Part shown: in pieces, positions 8,311 through 16,708 of the stretch
Numbering within the stretch: position 1 is the stretch's first letter
Layout of the letters: the number at the start of each line of letters is the position of its first letter
Origin: Catenulispora pinistramenti
GTDB taxonomy: Bacteria; Actinomycetota; Actinomycetes; Streptomycetales; Catenulisporaceae
DNA: 53,542 nucleotides
Direction: 5' to 3'
NCBI RefSeq assembly: GCF_018274385.1
Contig: NZ_JAAFYZ010000053.1
Coordinates: 1 to 53,542, forward strand
The notes under the pieces: generated by a model
The model's database searches: none
What the model was told of the DNA's origin: nothing
Seen by the model: only the letters and a program-made list of their open reading frames with translations
Made by a program: the position numbers and the translations under genes

Positions 8311-9078
8311 GTGCGGATACTCATCCTGGGCGGCACGGCGCAAGCCCGCGAGCTGGCCACCGGCCTGCGTTCCCGGGACGAGTACCGGATCATCTTCTCG
8401 CTGGCGGGCCGGACGCACGAACCCGCCCTCCCGGATCTCCCCCGCGAACAGCTGCGCGTCGGCGGTTTCGGCGGGGTCGAGGGCCTCAGCGGATACCTGC
8501 GCGCCGAGTCGATCGACGTGCTGATCGACGCGACCCACCCGTTCGCCCGCGTGATGTCCGCCCACGCCGTCGACGCGGCGCGAACCGCCGGCGTCCGGTT
8601 GCTGGCGCTGCGCCGTCCCGCCTGGACGGCACAGCCCGGCGACCGCTGGACCCACGTGCCGGACGTACAGACAGCCGCCGAACACGTTGCCGCGCTGGCC
8701 GATGACCGCTGCGTGTTCGTCACGACCGGCCGGATGGAGCTGGCGGCATACGCGGGTGACGAACGACACCCCTACCTGATCCGCGCCGTCACCGCACCGG
8801 ACGGCCCGCTGCCCCCACGCCACACCGTCGTGCTGGACCGCGGCCCCTACTCGATCGAGGCCGAGTCGGACCTGATGGCCCGCCACGACGTCGGCGCTCT
8901 GGTCACCAAGAACGGCGGCGGCTCCGCGACCGCGGCCAAGCTCACCGCCGCCCGCCGACGAGGGATTCCGGTGACGATGGTGGACCCGCCGGCCCCCGCG
9001 CCCGGTGTGGAAACCGCTGCGACGATGGCGGACGTCCTGCGGCTGCTGGAGCTCGGCAGCGAAACATCCCGACGGTGA
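8311..9078 (+). CDS. cobK: Precorrin-6A reductase
   Basis: A 255-aa NADPH-dependent reductase acting on precorrin-6A in aerobic cobalamin synthesis. The start (ILILGGTAQARELATGL), the mid-protein DATHPFARVMSAHAV, and TTGRMELAAY and TKNGGGSATAAKLTAAR near the end are CobK/CbiJ hallmarks. The start is a GTG at 8311. It is divergent from cobF, whose product it uses, and the remaining cob genes are not in this window. It ends 18 bp from the convergent aldolase stop. Confidence 0.9.
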   Translation: MRILILGGTAQARELATGLRSRDEYRIIFSLAGRTHEPALPDLPREQLRVGGFGGVEGLSGYLRAESIDVLIDATHPFARVMSAHAVDAARTAGVRLLALRRPAWTAQPGDRWTHVPDVQTAAEHVAALADDRCVFVTTGRMELAAYAGDERHPYLIRAVTAPDGPLPPRHTVVLDRGPYSIEAESDLMARHDVGALVTKNGGGSATAAKLTAARRRGIPVTMVDPPAPAPGVETAATMADVLRLLELGSETSRR

Positions 9079-9096
9079 AGACGGCGCAGACGACTC

Positions 9097-10005
9097 TCAG
9101 GCCGTGGACTTGGTGACCGAAGCGGCATAAATCTCGTTGATCGAGGCCTCTAGCCGGGCATTGAACTGCTCATCACTCTGGTCCTCGCGCAGCCCTTCCA
9201 ACAGCGCGCGGGAAAAGCTAGCGATCATGCTCGGCTCCCGGGCAAGCCGCTCGCACGCCTCGGCACGCGAGTAGCCGCCGGACAAAGCCAGCACTCGCAG
9301 CACGCGGGGATCGGCAGCCAGTTCCGCGTAGAGCCCCGGCCGGGTGGGGATGGTCAGCTTGACCATGACCACCGCGTCCGGCGACAGCGCGCTGACCTGA
9401 CGCCGCAACTCTGCGCGCAGCAGCTCCTCAGCCTCGGCCTTGTGCGGGCTGGTGATACTCACCTCGGGCTCGATGATAGGGACGAGGCCGGCGGCGGCGA
9501 TCCGTGCCGCGATGTCAAACTGCTGATCCACGAGAGCCCGGATCCCGGCCGGGTCCGCGTCGGCGATGACCGAGCGCATCTTTGTCCCGAACATCCGGTG
9601 CTCGTTCGCCTGCGCGAGGAGGTCATCGAGAGTGTCGATCGGCTTCATCAGGCGCACGCCGTGCTCCTCGTCCGCCAGCCCCTTGTCGACCTTCAGGAAC
9701 GGCACGACGTGCTTGGTCTCCCACAGATAGTGGCCCGTCGGCAGACCCTCGACGGATCGGTTCATCGTCTGCTCGAAGAGGATGGCGGCCAGGACCCGCT
9801 CCCCGTTGAAGGCGGGACTGGTGACCACCCGCGTTCGCATGGCGTGGACCAGGTCGAACATCTCGGCATCGGTCGAGTAGCGGTCGGCGTCCACGCCGTA
9901 CTCGGCCAACGCCTTCGGCGTGCTGCCGCCGCTTTGGTCCAGAGCCGCGAAGAATCCGGGCGCCGAACGGATCGCGGCGAGTCGGGCAGTGTCCATGACA
10001 GCCAT
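9097..10005 (-). CDS. fda: Fructose-bisphosphate aldolase class I
   Basis: A 302-aa Schiff-base aldolase of the bacterial class I group found in staphylococci and some actinobacteria; it cleaves fructose 1,6-bisphosphate to GAP and DHAP. Visible features: FFAALDQSGGSTPKALAEYG, ILFEQTMNR, VPFLKVDKGL, PIIEPEVSI and VMVKLTIPT (Schiff-base Lys region), then ALSGGYSRAEACERL. The start is either the ATG at 10005 or that at 9996; GAGG sits 2 nt before the first and 11 nt before the second, so the shorter form is also possible. The reading frame extends to 10185, but that segment lacks aldolase homology. Confidence 0.87.
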   Translation of the reverse strand: MAVMDTARLAAIRSAPGFFAALDQSGGSTPKALAEYGVDADRYSTDAEMFDLVHAMRTRVVTSPAFNGERVLAAILFEQTMNRSVEGLPTGHYLWETKHVVPFLKVDKGLADEEHGVRLMKPIDTLDDLLAQANEHRMFGTKMRSVIADADPAGIRALVDQQFDIAARIAAAGLVPIIEPEVSITSPHKAEAEELLRAELRRQVSALSPDAVVMVKLTIPTRPGLYAELAADPRVLRVLALSGGYSRAEACERLAREPSMIASFSRALLEGLREDQSDEQFNARLEASINEIYAASVTKSTA

Positions 10006-10124
10006 CACCTCAGCGGGTCGGGAACTGACGATGGAGCCTGCTCCGCCGCCGGGCCGGTCTTCGAGCTTACTCAACCGGTCGCACCCGAGCGTTCGATGCC
10101 CGGCCGTTCGGGCTACGGACGCCG

Positions 10125-11087
10125 TTATACCCGGCCCGGGTCGTTGTGGTGCGTCCGCAGCGCGGTGACCTTGACGTCCATCCACGGCCGCAACGGCAGG
10201 GTACCGAGCACGTTGGCGTGCAGGTCAGCCTCGTCCGCAGCGCGCCACACGCCGATACTGCGCCGCTGACCCGCCGGCCACTCACCGGCCTGCCACCAGA
10301 GCCGGGTCAGGTGTCCGGCCGCGGTGAGCTCCCTGACTCGCAGGTTCTCGGCGGCCCGGCGGGCGTCCACTTCGGACTGTTCGGTGCCCTCGGGGACGGT
10401 GGTGATGAGCTCGACGACGAATTCCCGCATCGCCGCTTCCTCCGGGTCGCTCCGGCGTGACAGGCCGGCCCAGCTGTAGGCGTCGTCGTACAACGCGGTG
10501 AGCTCGGCGTCCCGGTCGACGCCGTGGCGATCGTCCGGGACGGTGAACCCGCGATCAGTCATCCACAGGGTCAACATGCGATAGGACGATCGCGTGCCGC
10601 GAAGGTCGTCCGGCTTCAGCATCGGCACGGACGTGGGGATCGCCGGGGTCATCGTGTCGTGGTCGAAGACCGCGACGGACACCGAGAAACGCCAGGCGCC
10701 GTCGGTCTTCTCGGCGCGATGCAGCATGCGCATGTGCGAGGCCACATCGACCTCGACGCCGCGGAAGACACCGCGGAACTCGATGGTCGTCGGCACCTCG
10801 ACGATCGCGCGGGCGCCGCTGACGTCGATGACGGGCAGTCCGAGCCGATGGCTGGACGGGGTCTGGTGGAACATCCGCTTGGACAGCTCGACGTACTCCG
10901 CCGCGGTGCCGTCGAACCAACTCGTCTGGATCGTCGCGGCCGGCGTGTAGCACCGCTCGAGGGCGGACCACCAGCCCCGGTCCCGGGCTTGCCGCTCGTG
11001 GGTGACCAGTGCCAGCAAGGCCACCAGGTCGGAGCCGTTGCCGGAGTCGTCGCCGGAGTAGCTGTCGCTGTCGGAGATGGGCTGCAT
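10125..11087 (-). CDS. Fusion of SnoaL-like domain and muconolactone delta-isomerase domain
   Basis: A 320-aa two-domain protein. Residues about 20-185 form a SnoaL/NTF2-like cone (RGWWSALERCYTPAATIQTS, AWRFSVSVAVFDHDT). Residues about 220-318 match muconolactone isomerase, which isomerises muconolactone in the beta-ketoadipate pathway: REFVVELITTVPEG, RVRELTAAGHLTRLWW, IGVWRAADEADLHANVL, LPLRPWMDVKVTALRTHHND. The ATG at 11087 has an AAGGGAG site 6 nt upstream. No other catechol-catabolism gene is nearby, so the substrate is uncertain. The SnoaL half may cyclise or hydrate a related aromatic breakdown product. Confidence 0.78.
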   Translation of the reverse strand: MQPISDSDSYSGDDSGNGSDLVALLALVTHERQARDRGWWSALERCYTPAATIQTSWFDGTAAEYVELSKRMFHQTPSSHRLGLPVIDVSGARAIVEVPTTIEFRGVFRGVEVDVASHMRMLHRAEKTDGAWRFSVSVAVFDHDTMTPAIPTSVPMLKPDDLRGTRSSYRMLTLWMTDRGFTVPDDRHGVDRDAELTALYDDAYSWAGLSRRSDPEEAAMREFVVELITTVPEGTEQSEVDARRAAENLRVRELTAAGHLTRLWWQAGEWPAGQRRSIGVWRAADEADLHANVLGTLPLRPWMDVKVTALRTHHNDPGRV

Positions 11088-11140
11088 CACGCACTCCCTT
11101 GGCCGGACCGCGATGTCGGCGTGCCGGCGTGACAGCCCCA

Positions 11141-11249
11141 CCGCAGTATCTAAGTTTTAGTATATACCATCACGTAGATAGGAGCCCTTACTTCCTGGCT
11201 GGAGTCAACCCGGGAGCCGGGCTGCGGCGTTCTATACGCAGGGGGGTGG
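11141..11249. promoter_or_regulatory. AT-rich divergent promoter region
   Basis: This gap between the isomerase fusion and the sigma remnant is conspicuously AT-rich for the window. It holds GTATATAC (11160-11167), a perfect 8-bp palindrome, and an inverted TATCTA/TAGATA pair (11147-11152 and 11175-11180). A TTGACT hexamer faces the fusion gene (11208-11203), but I cannot place a matching -10 at normal spacing. Confidence 0.35.
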
Positions 11250-11798
11250 ATGACTGTGGAGGAGCCAGCAGGCTTCGATGAATTCGTAGCGGCACGAAGG
11301 CCTGTGCTCTTTCGGGCGGCAGTGCTGCTCACCGGCGATGTGCATCTCGCCGAGGACGTGCTTCAGGCCACGTTCATGCGGGTCTGGCTCCGCTGGCGGT
11401 CGGTCTCGGTCATGGAGAACGCCGACGCTTACGTGCATCGCGTTCTGGTCTCCGTCTTCCTCGAAGCGCCAGGCGCACCGGGCTCTCGGCAATCTGGACC
11501 GGACTTCACCACCATCCTCAGCCTGATGCGCAAGAAGCTGGCATTCGGACTGGTCAGCTGCGCGTCGAGTCTGACTGGCGAGCACCTGATATTGGTGTTC
11601 CGTTACGCATCCGGCCCTGATGTGACAGTCGCTTTGAACCTCCACGGATGCCCGGGGGTGAGCAATGGCGCCGTGAGCGGCATGTTCGCTCCGGCCGGCC
11701 AGATCCCGCCGGCGTTGGCGGCGTTGGGCGTCGACCCAGCAGCCACGGGCTCGCCGAGCAGCGGGCCGACCCCTGGATCGACTCCACTCACTTCATGA
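11250..11798 (+). pseudogene. Chimeric ECF sigma factor remnant
   Basis: Residues about 8-70 are sigma-70 region 2 of a SigE-type ECF factor (FDEFVAARRPVLFRAAVLLT, HLAEDVLQATFMRVWLRW, ENADAYVHRVLV). Region 4, needed for -35 recognition, is absent. After residue about 75 the sequence changes to an unrelated C terminus (LTGEHLILVFRYASGPDVTV, LHGCPGVSNGAV) that looks like the tail of a secreted protein of the kind often encoded beside ECF genes. The likely cause is a deletion joining two neighbouring genes. A GGGGGG run precedes the ATG at 11250. It probably cannot direct transcription initiation on its own. Confidence 0.65.
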
Positions 11799-12098
11799 TG
11801 GTGGGTCTTCACCGTTTCGAGGACCAAGACGTAGGGCCAGAAGCCGAGTGGAGATCCTGCCGAGTGCCAAGGCAAGACCCGTCAGCGCGCTGAGGATAGC
11901 CGCACGCACGGTGGGATCAGTATCCCGAAGCGAGAGCCAGGCGATCCAGTCCACCGAGCCCAACACCACCAGGGCAGTGCCGACAAGTAGGACCAGAGTC
12001 GCACGCGCGGGCTCGGCTGATTGACCGTGTTGTGGGGGCTCTGTACGCGGCATTCGTGACTCCAAGTGCGAACGACGTCGGTCGGCTTGCTCTTCCAT
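11793..12098 (-). CDS. Small two-TM membrane protein, divergent from the TIR gene
   Basis: A 101-aa protein with a charged, Pro-rich N terminus (about 30 residues), a hydrophobic segment at 33-57 and a second at about 63-82, ending in an Arg-rich then acidic tail. I recognise no named family. I chose the ATG at 12098 because the upstream extension to 12386 runs back through the neighbour's promoter and has no membrane or domain features. The ribosome-binding site is weak. It is divergent from the HTH-SLOG-TIR gene across 133 bp. By analogy with defence systems that pair a nucleotide signal sensor with a membrane effector, it could be the effector or inhibitor, but that is inference. Confidence 0.55.
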   Translation of the reverse strand: MEEQADRRRSHLESRMPRTEPPQHGQSAEPARATLVLLVGTALVVLGSVDWIAWLSLRDTDPTVRAAILSALTGLALALGRISTRLLALRLGPRNGEDPPS

Positions 12099-12181
12099 CT
12101 CAGGCTGCCGCGTCGCCGATGCGGAAAGTCGATTGTTGACATACCACGTCAGAAGTTGACGAGTATGGCCGCTTTGGTCGG

Positions 12182-12200
12182 AGTACCATCCGCTGGTACT
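12182..12200. promoter_or_regulatory. Inverted repeat in the two-TM/TIR divergent promoter
   Basis: AGTACCA (12182-12188) and TGGTACT (12194-12200) are perfect 7-bp arms with a 5-bp centre, 31 bp before the TIR-protein start. A TTGACA hexamer lies upstream at 12136-12141. The position suits an operator; the HTH domain of the neighbouring protein could be the binder. Confidence 0.45.
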
Positions 12201-12231
12201 TGACGTTTTTTGACACAAGGCGGTCAGCACG

Positions 12232-13656
12232 ATGAGCGGCTTGCACCTTCCGGGTCTGGGGAATCTGCCTGCCGGTGCGCTACGTGACCTGACCGAGGCT
12301 CTGCACGAGTTGTACCGTGACGCGGGGACTCCCGGTCTGCGGAAGATCGCGACTGCGGTGAACGAAGACGACAGGTTCCGCGACACCGTCAGCCATCAGA
12401 AGGTCTCTGCGATGCTGCACGGAGACGGAGCACCGAAGTGGTCGAAGTTGGAGCCGGTGGTTCTTCTCCTGGCCCAGTGGAGTACGCCTCGACGAGACCC
12501 CCGCGAAGAGGCGAAGCGTTTCAAGCACCTGTGGGATACCGTTTCCGCCGATGAGGCGGGTGAGGCTGCCGACAAGCCCCCGGATCGGCGCGTCAGCGGC
12601 AGGTTGCGGTCAGCTTTCATCCTCGGCGGAGTCACCGGCGAGACGACCTTCCCCGACTTCGAACCGGCCGAGCTGGACCACTTCTGCCAGCGGTTGGGCG
12701 CGACAGTGGCACGGGCCGGAGCAGACCTGATCATCTGCAGCCCGTTCCCTGACTCCGCCGACTTTCACGCGTTGCGGGGTTATGTGGAGTCGGGCACAGG
12801 ACACACGATCCACATGCACCGCCCGCAACATCAGACTGTTGATAACCAGTACGCCCAGCTGCGCGAGGTGATCGGCCCCGAAGCGACGGCGCGTATCAAG
12901 AACTGGTACTACCCGGCGCCCGAGAAGGACGATCGCGAGTCCATGCTCCAGGCCTGGGTGCTGTGTCAGCTGATGGCCATGGAGCACGCGGACGTGATCC
13001 TCGCAGTCGGCGGAAAGCCAGGTGGCACAGCCGCCACGATTCTCCACTTGGCCGAAGCGCGTGCGCAGCTCGTCGTACCATTCGCGTTTCTCGGCGGAGC
13101 AGCCGGACGGGCGTATGCCAGACGCGACTGGGAAGCGATCTACCCCCGGCTGGATGCGCGGCTCTTGAACAAGAAGAGCGGAGCCGAAGACGCCATGGTG
13201 ATCGCCGAGCAGATGGCGATGTCCCGCGTGCGCCTGTGGCATGGCCTGCAAGGCCGACCACGGACCGCGTTCATCAGTAGGGCACGGCCCGATTCGGCGT
13301 ATGCGCGGGCGCTGGACAGCTATCTGTCTGGCGTCGGTATGTCAGTAGTCTTCGGCGAGCGGGACCTTCCAACGGACCGGACCGTGGAGTCGGCCATCGA
13401 CGACGCAGTCTTGCAGTCGGATCTGTTCATCGCGCTGTGGAGTCGGTCGTATGCTGCGAGCCGGTACTGCTACGACGAACTTCATTTGGCTCTGCACCGC
13501 CATCGAGCCGGCGCGCTCCGCCTGTGGATTATCAATCTCGACGGGTCGGACATCGTGCCCCTCGAGGCCCGGAAGATGCCTCAACTAGTGGCACGAACGC
13601 CTGAGGACATCGTTTCGGTGGTGCGCGATCTCCTCATGGATGAGTTCGATGTGTGA
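12232..13656 (+). CDS. Predicted HTH-SLOG-TIR protein, candidate NAD-directed defence protein
   Basis: A 474-aa three-part protein. Residues about 12-105 resemble the XRE-like helical domain common at the N terminus of actinobacterial signalling proteins (RKIATAVNEDD, HQKVSAMLHG, WSKLEPVVLLL). Residues about 126-300 look like a Rossmann-type SLOG nucleotide-sensing domain: FILGGVTGE at the start and ILAVGGKPGGTAATI with the GG-GT signature. Residues about 344-474 read as a TIR domain: TAFISRARPDS, VVFGERDLPTD, SDLFIALWSRSY and RYCYDELHLAL, where E416 aligns with the NADase glutamate. TIR and SLOG are the two functional halves of Thoeris (ThsB, ThsA), here in one chain. Domain calls are by eye. 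The ATG at 12232 has only a weak AAGGCGG upstream. Confidence 0.68.
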   Translation: MSGLHLPGLGNLPAGALRDLTEALHELYRDAGTPGLRKIATAVNEDDRFRDTVSHQKVSAMLHGDGAPKWSKLEPVVLLLAQWSTPRRDPREEAKRFKHLWDTVSADEAGEAADKPPDRRVSGRLRSAFILGGVTGETTFPDFEPAELDHFCQRLGATVARAGADLIICSPFPDSADFHALRGYVESGTGHTIHMHRPQHQTVDNQYAQLREVIGPEATARIKNWYYPAPEKDDRESMLQAWVLCQLMAMEHADVILAVGGKPGGTAATILHLAEARAQLVVPFAFLGGAAGRAYARRDWEAIYPRLDARLLNKKSGAEDAMVIAEQMAMSRVRLWHGLQGRPRTAFISRARPDSAYARALDSYLSGVGMSVVFGERDLPTDRTVESAIDDAVLQSDLFIALWSRSYAASRYCYDELHLALHRHRAGALRLWIINLDGSDIVPLEARKMPQLVARTPEDIVSVVRDLLMDEFDV

Positions 13657-13762
13657 GCGTCTGGCCTGCTGGGAGCGCCACGACGGGCAGGCCTCGCCGA
13701 TGCTCACCAAACCTTCCACCGCCACCGCCGCGAGCGCTCGGTTCACAGCCACGAACGCTCAG

Positions 13763-14467
13763 TCAGCGACGAGGTTCCCAGCGGAAGCAGGCTCGCGCGG
13801 CAAGGACGCCCGCGATGGCCCACCCCAGGCTCGCCGCGAGCAGCACCGGCACGGCCCCGAGGCCCCCTCCGTTCCACGCGGTCGAGACCAGCTCCGCCAC
13901 CGCGCCACCCGGCAGGGCCCGCTTGACGGCGATGGGCCCGCCGAGCGACGTCACCTGGAACCAGACCGCTGCGGCTAGAGTTACCAGGAAGACCGGCGCC
14001 GTCGTGTACTGCGCGTGTTCGGGTGAGTTTGTGAAGCCTGCGGTGGCCAGCGCCAGCCCCGTGAACATGGCCTCGGCGAGAATCACTGCCACCGCCAGGA
14101 GCAGCGGGTCGGCGGGTGCGTCCGTGGCGGCGAGGATCGCGAACACCACGCCGATCTGCACGATGTTCACCGCGACGACCGGGAGCAGGAGCCCTGTGAT
14201 GATCTCCTTGTCGGAGACCGCCGCACCGCGCATTCGTTTCAGGAAGAGGGTCTGGCGGCGGGCGGCGAGGGTCGTCGTCGCCGTCACGTAGGTGCCCATG
14301 GCGATCATCAGCACGGTTTGCACGCCGGCGATGGCGCCTCCGGGTTTGTGCGTATCCCGGCTCGCGTAGAGGAGCAGCCCGAAGGCGAGTGGGAGCAGGA
14401 TGGCGCAGCCGCTGACCAGTCGGTTCCTCAGGAGCATCCTCGACTCGGCGATGGCGATGGCGTTCAC
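13763..14467 (-). CDS. ABC-2 type transporter permease
   Basis: A 234-aa integral membrane protein with about six hydrophobic segments, typical of ABC-2 drug or lipid exporters (MNAIAIAESRMLLRNRLVS start, LFLKRMRGAAVSDKEII coupling-helix region). Its start overlaps the stop of the ATPase gene by 4 bp (14464-14467), so they are translationally coupled. With the ATPase it forms a DrrAB-like half-size exporter. The two-component genes just beyond the ATPase probably control it. Confidence 0.87.
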   Translation of the reverse strand: MNAIAIAESRMLLRNRLVSGCAILLPLAFGLLLYASRDTHKPGGAIAGVQTVLMIAMGTYVTATTTLAARRQTLFLKRMRGAAVSDKEIITGLLLPVVAVNIVQIGVVFAILAATDAPADPLLLAVAVILAEAMFTGLALATAGFTNSPEHAQYTTAPVFLVTLAAAVWFQVTSLGGPIAVKRALPGGAVAELVSTAWNGGGLGAVPVLLAASLGWAIAGVLAARACFRWEPRR

Positions 14468-15453
14468 AGGCCCGTCCCCTCGTGTGCTGCTGCTTCGTTT
14501 CTGGGCACTTCGCGTCCTGGTGCCTCATGCCCGGGTGCTTCGTGCCCCAGTGCGCGGAAAATGTCATCGAGCCCTGACTCCTGGACGGTGAGCCGACGCA
14601 GCGGGTAGCCCTGGCCGGCGGCCCACTCCAGCAGGGCGGCCAGGTCCCGTTGGGCGTCCGTCGTCTCGATCACCGCCAGCCCGTTCTGGGTCCTGGCCAG
14701 TGGGATCGGGATGTCGTCAAGCGCTCCCGGCGGCACGAAGCGGATCGTGCTCAGGCCGCCCTCGGTCAGGTCCGCCAGCGTGCCCTGGCGTCGGATCGAG
14801 CCCGCGTGCATCAGGCCCACCCGGTCGGCGTGCTTCTCGGCCTCCTCCAGGTAATGCGTCGTGAGCAGGAAGGTGACGCCGTCGGCTTTGAGCTCGGCGA
14901 CGACCGTCCACAGGGCATCGCGCGCGGCCGGGTCCAGACCGGTGGTCGGCTCGTCGAGGAACACCAGCTCCGGACTGCCCCAGACCGCCATCGCGAAGTC
15001 GACACGCCGCTTCTCCCCGCCGGACAGTTGCGCGACGCGCGTGCGGCTCCGGTGGCTGATGCCGACGCGGTCCAGCAGCTTGTCGACGTCGTCGCCACGC
15101 CCCGAGATCGCACCGGCCAGGGCCACGCTCTCGCGCACGCTGAGCTCGGCGGCGAGCCCGGAGTCCTGGAGCATGATGCCCATGCGCGGCCGGATGCGCC
15201 GGCGGTCGGACGGGTCGCCGCCCAGGACCGTGATCGTCCCCGATGTCGCGGCCCGGTGTCCTTCGAGCACCTCCAGCGTCGTGGTCTTGCCCGCGCCGTT
15301 CGTCCCCAGCAGCGCGTAGATCTCGCCGCGCCGGACGGCGAGATCGACGTTCCGGACGGCGACGTGCGGGGTCTTCGCGGATCCGGATCTCGCCCGGTAG
15401 GCGAAGCTCACGCCGCGAGCCTCGATGACGGGGTCCTGTGTGGATGGCCTCAT
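14464..15453 (-). CDS. ABC transporter ATP-binding protein (DrrA-like)
   Basis: A 329-aa ATPase driving the adjacent permease. Walker A is LLGTNGAGKTTT, the signature is QLSGGEKRRVDFAMAVW, Walker B is LVFLDEPTTGLD, and the switch His is in LLTTHYLEEAE. The DrrA-type C-terminal extension ends in a short GHEAPG tandem repeat and a charged tail. I prefer the ATG at 15453; the frame is open to ATG codons at 15504 and 15519, and no Shine-Dalgarno clearly decides. It is divergent from a histidine kinase, an arrangement typical of stress-induced export. Confidence 0.86.
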   Translation of the reverse strand: MRPSTQDPVIEARGVSFAYRARSGSAKTPHVAVRNVDLAVRRGEIYALLGTNGAGKTTTLEVLEGHRAATSGTITVLGGDPSDRRRIRPRMGIMLQDSGLAAELSVRESVALAGAISGRGDDVDKLLDRVGISHRSRTRVAQLSGGEKRRVDFAMAVWGSPELVFLDEPTTGLDPAARDALWTVVAELKADGVTFLLTTHYLEEAEKHADRVGLMHAGSIRRQGTLADLTEGGLSTIRFVPPGALDDIPIPLARTQNGLAVIETTDAQRDLAALLEWAAGQGYPLRRLTVQESGLDDIFRALGHEAPGHEAPGREVPRNEAAAHEGTGL

Positions 15454-15583
15454 GGCCTCAACGATCGCTTCGGTCCCGGCCGCCGCGTAGTGCCGTGGGC
15501 TCATCGTCCGGCGTGACATCTATCAGGTCAGGCGGTGACATTGCGAGGGACCGCGATCAGCGCCGGCGCCATAGAGTGGCCTG

Positions 15584-16708
15584 GTGACGCCGGAGATCCA
15601 GGGAGAATGGTCGGACAACGACGCCGACGTGCCCGCCCTGGCCAGGATGCGCACCTACACGACGTGGACCATGATCTTCGTCGTCGCCGGCTACGTGTTC
15701 CTCGTCGCCGGGGGAAGCCATTCGCCGTGGATTCTGGCAGCCACGCTCGGAGTCGGGGCGTTGGTCTGCTGGCAGTGCCGGTACTGGGAGCACGGAGCGC
15801 CCAGAGCTCTCACCGCGGTGGCGGTCGTCGCCTCCTACGCCCTGTTCTGCGTCGTCGTCGGCGCACATATCAGTCCGATCTGCGGAGTCGCGTTCGCCTT
15901 GTCGATCGGACTCGTGGTGACCACACCGCCCTTCACGCAGTGGCCCTGGACCCTGCTCGCCGTCGCCCTCGCGGTCCTTCCCGCGCTCGGCTTCGGAGCC
16001 GACCGCGGCTACGTCGCCGGCGTGGTCGCGATGATGGCGGGCTCGGTGGCCCTGTTCCGCGGCAACCGCTTCGGATTCGGCCTCTTCCTGGAGGTCAACC
16101 AGGCGCGGCAGGCCACGGCCGAGCTCGCCGTCATCCGCGAGCGCTACCGCTTCGCCGCCGACCTGCACGACATCCAGGGCCAGGCGCTGCATGTCAGCCG
16201 CTTGAAACTCCGGCTGGCCGACAAGCTGCTCGACGACGACCCCGCGCAGGCCCGGACCCAGGTACGGGAGGCCGAACAACTCATCGCGGACGCGATCGCC
16301 GAGACCCGGCGTCTGGCCTACGGGCAGCGGACCCTCACCTTCGCCGGGGAGCTGGCGAACTCGGAGTCGCTCATCCGGGCCGCCGGGATCACTGTGACCA
16401 TCGACGGGACGGTCCCCCTCGGCCATCGGCTGGACGAGCTGTTCGGCCTCGTCGTGCGCGAGGCGACCACCAACCTGCTGCGGCACGCGCACGCCGAGCA
16501 CGTCGCCGTGGCTGTCGGGGCCGACTCGGTCCAGATCGTCAACGACGGCGTGACCGAGGGCACTCGGGCATTGAGCGGACTGGCGCGGCTCGGCGAGCGG
16601 TTCGCGGCGGCCGGCGGCACGCTGACCACGTCGCGCGACGGGCAGACGTTCACGACCTCAGCCCGGGGCACGGCCGAAGTGCCCGCGGCTTCGCAGGCCC
16701 GAACGTGA
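15584..16708 (+). CDS. Sensor histidine kinase (DesK-like, HisKA_3)
   Basis: A 374-aa kinase. An N-terminal module of about five membrane segments (residues 25-150) senses an unknown signal. The dimerisation/phosphoacceptor helix contains RFAADLHDIQGQALHVSRLK with the phosphorylated His, and the HATPase N box is VVREATTNLLRHAHAEHVAV. The start is a GTG at 15584, with a poor ribosome-binding site. Its stop overlaps the response regulator start (GTGA at 16705-16708). It faces away from a DrrAB-like exporter, which it probably regulates. Confidence 0.87.
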   Translation: MTPEIQGEWSDNDADVPALARMRTYTTWTMIFVVAGYVFLVAGGSHSPWILAATLGVGALVCWQCRYWEHGAPRALTAVAVVASYALFCVVVGAHISPICGVAFALSIGLVVTTPPFTQWPWTLLAVALAVLPALGFGADRGYVAGVVAMMAGSVALFRGNRFGFGLFLEVNQARQATAELAVIRERYRFAADLHDIQGQALHVSRLKLRLADKLLDDDPAQARTQVREAEQLIADAIAETRRLAYGQRTLTFAGELANSESLIRAAGITVTIDGTVPLGHRLDELFGLVVREATTNLLRHAHAEHVAVAVGADSVQIVNDGVTEGTRALSGLARLGERFAAAGGTLTTSRDGQTFTTSARGTAEVPAASQART

